Source: a bacterium
GTDB taxonomy: Bacteria > UBA9089 > CG2-30-40-21
Reading direction: 5' to 3'
Assembly (NCBI GenBank): GCA_018814245.1
Contig: JAHIZN010000220.1
Location: 1-10,616 of the forward strand
Length of the DNA stretch: 10,616 nt
Below the pieces are notes generated by a model that worked only from the letters and a program-made list of their open reading frames with translations, did no database searches and was not told the DNA's origin. Position numbers and translations under genes: made by a program. Below, in pieces: positions 7,868 to 10,616 of the stretch. Positions within the stretch are counted from its first letter, which is position 1. Every line of letters begins with the position of its first letter.

Positions 7868-9484
7868 TTAATAAATATCTTCACTATCTATAGCGGTTAT
7901 TTTATCCAATTTATGTTGTACCTCAAAATAAATGTGAATAATCTCCTCCCCTATGTTTAGCTCAAAATCATTGCCTTCTTTGCGAAGTTTTTTAGCCTTT
8001 GCTTTTCCTCCTATGGTAACTCCTTTACCTGCAAAGAATTTTATGCAACCCAATATATCCACTTTAATCTTACCAAGATGTCTGTTAGTACAATTAACAG
8101 TATACCCACTTAATGGAGAAAGAGAGAAGGAACTCTCTTTCTCCGGAGTAGTCAAAAGACATGGGAGTTGCTTTCTTAAAAGGAAAAGGAGCAAAACAAC
8201 GAGTCCTAAGGGCAATAGCAGGGAAAAACCTGCTATTAATATACTTCCAACAAAATAGACAAATGGATATTTGATGATAAAATCTACCTTCATCATGCCT
8301 AATTGCGTATTTGTCCCAATTGGTCTTACCATCTTTTCTGATTCATGAATTTCACTCATACATACAGGAACTAATTCAGCCTCTCTTACCTTAAGAGCCA
8401 TTTTAGCTTCTACCCTTCCTGAATCCTGGGTGAATGAATCAAAAAAACTATATCTGCTTTTAACCCACGGAATAGTTATCTTTACTTTATAGCCGGATAT
8501 TTCCTGAGCAGGTTCAAATCCATTTTTATATTGATGTTCTAATGGAGGAATGCTATCCGGAACTAATTTCATTTTAATTTCATTCTTCTCTGGTAACTTA
8601 AAAAAAACTGGGGCATCTATCTTCAATATCTCCATTTCTGCCTTAGCTTCTTTTACAATCCATCCATTAAATTGTGATTTTAGGGCAAACTCAATATCCT
8701 TTTCTATCTTTCTATCAGGCTTGAACTTCACACTCGGCTGCCTTTTAGGTACAATTTTTAACACATCCTCTCCAATAGGCTTAAATAAAACCGGCTGGAA
8801 ACTTAAGTCATTGGTATTTCTTATAGAGGCTATAAAATCATCAAAACATTTAATTTCATCATTAGATGGCAAATCAGTAGAGATTAGAATTGAATATAAG
8901 AGAAATCCATATCTTACCCCTTCAGGGATTATTGGGAAGAAATAAACCTTCCTATAATCCTTGATTCCATCCAGATGTCGGTAAAACTCTTTTGTATTCA
9001 CTGGTTCTTCTTCCTCTGTGTGCTGCCGATTATCTGTAAAAATCCAGATAATCTTTAATCGTGGTGCTGAAGTGGTAGATGGGGTAATATTGGCTATCCT
9101 TTTTATTAGTCCTATCCCTATATCTTTCACAGCGTTAATTAGATTAGTATCATTACCTGTAACATCTACTTTCTCATCAACCAAAGCCCTTAATGAGATC
9201 AAACTCTTATAATTACCACAAAACAAGGATATTGACTCAGTCCTGTCGGTTTTTGCAATCTCGCAGAATGTGTTGATCGCTACCCTATCGCCTTGAGTAA
9301 GTAATGGTTCATTAATGATATATTCTTTAATAAGTGCTTTTACCTTATCAAACTTAAGGTCTTCATCCATACTTCCGGAGACATCAATCAAAATAGCATG
9401 GTCTTTTGCATATTGATTTAATTGAGCATAGGTTGTTGAAGTTATCAGGAAATATAAGGTTATGGAAATTAATATCCTTTTCAT
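7868..9484 (-). CDS. Membrane-anchored von Willebrand factor A (VWA) domain protein
   Basis: This 538-residue protein starts with a signal peptide (residues 1-20, ending TYA before QLN). A VWA domain follows at about 27-200: the MIDAS motif DVSGS at 34-38, a likely MIDAS Thr at 113 (GNDTNL), and FTDN (149-152) with the third MIDAS Asp at 151. An intact MIDAS implies divalent metal and ligand binding. Residues about 200-400 are beta-rich with no family I recognise. A single TM segment spans about 408-437, followed by basic RKQ. The cytoplasmic tail (about 440-538) is a small beta-rich domain containing GKGVTIGGKAKAKK. The topology is therefore outside-VWA, inside-beta domain. GGGAG (9493-9497) lies 8 nt before the ATG. 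As first gene of the cluster it could be the outward-facing sensor or scaffold that recruits the tubulin-like and Hsp70 proteins; that is inference from order and topology. Confidence 0.9.
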   Translation of the reverse strand: MKRILISITLYFLITSTTYAQLNQYAKDHAILIDVSGSMDEDLKFDKVKALIKEYIINEPLLTQGDRVAINTFCEIAKTDRTESISLFCGNYKSLISLRALVDEKVDVTGNDTNLINAVKDIGIGLIKRIANITPSTTSAPRLKIIWIFTDNRQHTEEEEPVNTKEFYRHLDGIKDYRKVYFFPIIPEGVRYGFLLYSILISTDLPSNDEIKCFDDFIASIRNTNDLSFQPVLFKPIGEDVLKIVPKRQPSVKFKPDRKIEKDIEFALKSQFNGWIVKEAKAEMEILKIDAPVFFKLPEKNEIKMKLVPDSIPPLEHQYKNGFEPAQEISGYKVKITIPWVKSRYSFFDSFTQDSGRVEAKMALKVREAELVPVCMSEIHESEKMVRPIGTNTQLGMMKVDFIIKYPFVYFVGSILIAGFSLLLPLGLVVLLLFLLRKQLPCLLTTPEKESSFSLSPLSGYTVNCTNRHLGKIKVDILGCIKFFAGKGVTIGGKAKAKKLRKEGNDFELNIGEEIIHIYFEVQHKLDKITAIDSEDIY

Positions 9485-9541
9485 TTATCCTACTCCCTTT
9501 TTTGGGTGTTTCAACTTGTTGAGGTGATAGTACCGGTTCGT

Positions 9542-9622
9542 GACATTTGAAGAGGGCAGGCACGGGGGCCTGCCCCTACGGTACGGCATTGGATGTCCCT
9601 CAGACCACTAAATTCAAATGTC
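9542..9622. repeat. 10-bp inverted repeat enclosing a GC-rich hairpin
   Basis: GACATTTGAA (9542-9551) and its exact reverse complement TTCAAATGTC (9613-9622) bracket 61 bp that contains the first GC-rich hairpin. Outside the arms, TAGT (9528-9531) and ACTA (9631-9634) loosely extend the symmetry. The arrangement resembles the remains of a small palindromic mobile element upstream of the VWA gene. Confidence 0.55.
9554..9579 (-). repeat. GC-rich palindromic repeat, copy 1
   Basis: Read on the minus strand this is GTAG followed by an 8-bp stem (GGGCAGGC / GCCTGCCC; plus-strand arms 9554-9561 and 9568-9575) with loop CCCCGT. It matches copy 2 (9636-9661, opposite orientation) at 22 of 26 positions, and all four differences are compensated within the stem. 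There is no following U-tract, so an intrinsic terminator is unlikely. Confidence 0.8.
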
Positions 9623-9634
9623 TCAGCACCACTA
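9593..9634. repeat. Imperfect direct repeat, two units of 17-18 bp
   Basis: ATGTCCCTCAGACCACTA (9593-9610) and ATGTCTCAGCACCACTA (9618-9634) align with small gaps and are separated by 7 bp. They lie between the two GC-rich hairpins and overlap one arm of the 10-bp inverted repeat. The whole spacer therefore appears to be built from related repeat modules. Confidence 0.6.
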
Positions 9635-9635
9635 T

Positions 9636-9661
9636 GTAGGGGCAACCCCCCGTGGTTGCCC
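9636..9661 (+). repeat. GC-rich palindromic repeat, copy 2
   Basis: GTAG is followed by an 8-bp stem (GGGCAACC 9640-9647 / GGTTGCCC 9654-9661) with loop CCCCGT (9648-9653). Flank and loop are identical to copy 1, while two stem base pairs are swapped in a compensating way. It lies about 30 bp past the propeller stop codon and could also act as a 3'-end structure for that transcript. Confidence 0.8.
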
Positions 9662-9690
9662 TCTGTTGCCCGTGGTTGCCCTCTGTTGCC
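9651..9690. repeat. Exact 20-bp tandem duplication abutting a stop codon
   Basis: The unit CGTGGTTGCCCTCTGTTGCC occurs twice without a gap (9651-9670 and 9671-9690). The first unit overlaps the 3' arm of hairpin copy 2, so the duplication repeats part of that element. The next base (9691) is the last base of the propeller stop codon on the minus strand. Confidence 0.9.
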
Positions 9691-10616
9691 TCAAGCATAC
9701 GCATATAACTCTCCATCAACCGAGCAGACAAATATCATGCCATTTGAGATAGCAGGGGATGACCTGATAGCCTTTGTAAAAGGACGTATTGTGGTTACCC
9801 GATATGTAGAGGATGTTGAATCAAAGATGTATAAATAACCCATTCCAGAACCGGTTATCATTATTTGCTCAGATATAACCGGATATGATGTTATTGAATC
9901 CACTCCACCAATTCCTTTATTTTCCCATGACCAGATAAGTTCTCCAGATATACGGTACTTAAAAACCCTTCCTATCCCGGAGGTAATAAAGATAGCAAAA
10001 TTCGATAGACTAAATGAATTAACCCCTGTAACCTCTATATTACCTAACATTGTTGCCGGTGTCCCGTTAGATAAGTCTAATAAACACAGCCTATTTTTGG
10101 AATTAAAAAAGTAGATTAAGTTTCCTGAAATCACGGGGGGTATATTGACTATAACACCATCAGGCATAGAAGTATTCCACAATTGGTTGCCAGTATTAAT
10201 ATTAAGTGCATAAACTCTATCTTCCGTAGTTAGGATAAGTTTGTTATCTTTTAAAGCAAAAGAAGAAGATTTGCCATTTAATCTTTTTGTCCAGAGCATA
10301 TCGCCTGTTTTAGAATGGAGTGCATAAATATTGGTATCTTCTTTATCAAATGAGCCGATAAATAGATTATCATCTCCTATTAATACATTAGTAGTAAAAA
10401 TTTCATTTGTGAGGTTCAATGGAAACTTCAAGTTTGTGGGGTTTAATGAAAACTTCCAGATAGTATTAGGCATTCCATTATTGGCTAATGGGGTAAGTTT
10501 ATAGGCATAAAGGGATTTTGATGAGGCGACAAAAAGAGTTTTATTAGAAATAGCAGGGGTCAGAACTGATTCATAGGGTTCTTCAAGGGGAATGGTGCAA
10601 ATTTTCTTTCCATCAG
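9691..10616 (-). CDS. PQQ-type beta-propeller protein, 5' end outside window
   Basis: The frame is open from the right edge (first full codon at 10614) to a TGA at 9691, giving 307 visible residues. It is a run of about seven PQQ-like blades. Each has the form 'p.is...ifi.s.dg.lya.d..tG...W': LFVASSKSLYAYK...IWKFSL, LFIGSFDKEDTNIYALHSKTGDMLW, LILTTEDRVYALNINTGNQLW, IYFFNSKNRLCLLDLSNG, IFITSGIGRVFKYRISGELIWSW, IMITGSGMGYLYIFD, and finally IFVCSVDGELYAYA. An ATG at 10473 is internal, because 47 in-frame codons of the same repeat lie before it. The protein ends at a complete blade strand. Without the N-terminus I cannot tell whether it is periplasmic or fused to another domain. PQQ repeats are most often scaffold or binding modules, and no dehydrogenase residues are visible. 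A 206-bp repeat-rich spacer separates it from the VWA gene, so operon membership is uncertain. Confidence 0.88.
   Translation of the reverse strand, partial: DGKKICTIPLEEPYESVLTPAISNKTLFVASSKSLYAYKLTPLANNGMPNTIWKFSLNPTNLKFPLNLTNEIFTTNVLIGDDNLFIGSFDKEDTNIYALHSKTGDMLWTKRLNGKSSSFALKDNKLILTTEDRVYALNINTGNQLWNTSMPDGVIVNIPPVISGNLIYFFNSKNRLCLLDLSNGTPATMLGNIEVTGVNSFSLSNFAIFITSGIGRVFKYRISGELIWSWENKGIGGVDSITSYPVISEQIMITGSGMGYLYIFDSTSSTYRVTTIRPFTKAIRSSPAISNGMIFVCSVDGELYAYA

Noticed and set aside
7843..7884. Upstream in-frame ATG at 7884 as start of the small membrane protein
   Set aside because: It would overlap the VWA coding region by 17 bp, adds a charged stretch before the signal peptide, and lacks the perfect AGGAGG that precedes the ATG at 7842.
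9484..9513. TTGAAA-N16-TAGGAT promoter directly before the VWA gene
   Set aside because: The -10-like box overlaps the ribosome binding region and would start transcription at about the ATG, which conflicts with the Shine-Dalgarno GGGAG. AT-rich DNA gives such matches by chance.
9554..9661. Hairpins as Rho-independent terminators for the propeller gene
   Set aside because: No run of T follows either stem on the minus strand.
9542..9690. CRISPR array
   Set aside because: Only two-copy repeats of different types are present, with no regular spacers and no cas genes nearby.
9593..9838. Plus-strand ORF of 81 codons across the repeats and the propeller 3' end
   Set aside because: It is built from repeat DNA and the antisense of the propeller gene, has no ribosome binding site and no recognisable protein pattern.
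10471..10473. ATG at 10473 as true start of the propeller gene
   Set aside because: The same frame is open for 47 more codons to the window edge and encodes another PQQ-type blade (LYAYK...), so the ATG is internal.

Overview
The window is AT-rich bacterial DNA (about mid-30s % GC by eye) in which every gene I can support lies on the minus strand, so transcription runs from high to low coordinates. Signal peptides with AxA-like ends, strong Shine-Dalgarno sites and short intergenic gaps point to a bacterium. GC-rich GTAGGGGC-type hairpin repeats in otherwise AT-rich spacers suggest an uncultured lineage. I cannot place the organism further from sequence alone.

Layout, in transcription order: (a) 10616-9691, the 3' part of a PQQ-type beta-propeller gene whose start lies outside the window; (b) 9690-9485, a repeat-rich spacer with two related hairpins that differ by compensating base-pair changes, a 20-bp tandem duplication and further direct and inverted repeats; (c) 9484-7868, a secreted/membrane-anchored von Willebrand A (VWA) protein; (d) 7842-7342, a small polytopic membrane protein of no family I recognise; (e) 7318-4064, a large tubulin/FtsZ-superfamily protein (Tubulin_2-like) with GLGGTG and GGTGSG nucleotide-binding motifs; (f) 4063-3864, a spacer holding a long imperfect inverted repeat; (g) 3863-1167, an Hsp70 fused to an N-terminal zinc ribbon and three Ig/BACON-like segments; (h) 1155-1, a second Hsp70-shaped protein that keeps the fold pattern, including a substrate-binding beta domain, but has lost the nucleotide-binding motifs. 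It runs off the left edge without a stop.

Genes (c) to (h) are spaced by 25, 23, 200 and 11 bp and look like one operon. The likely picture is a membrane-linked machine. A VWA adhesion or sensing domain sits outside the inner membrane, with one transmembrane helix and a cytoplasmic beta domain. A small membrane partner sits beside it. Inside the cell there would be a tubulin-like nucleotide-dependent polymer or switch, plus an Hsp70 pair in which one member appears catalytically active and the other looks like a pseudo-ATPase. A tubulin-like/VWA association has been proposed for membrane remodelling (FtsZ-like families of Makarova and Koonin, 2010, from memory). The Hsp70/pseudo-Hsp70 pair with a zinc ribbon and Ig repeats is the part that may be undescribed.
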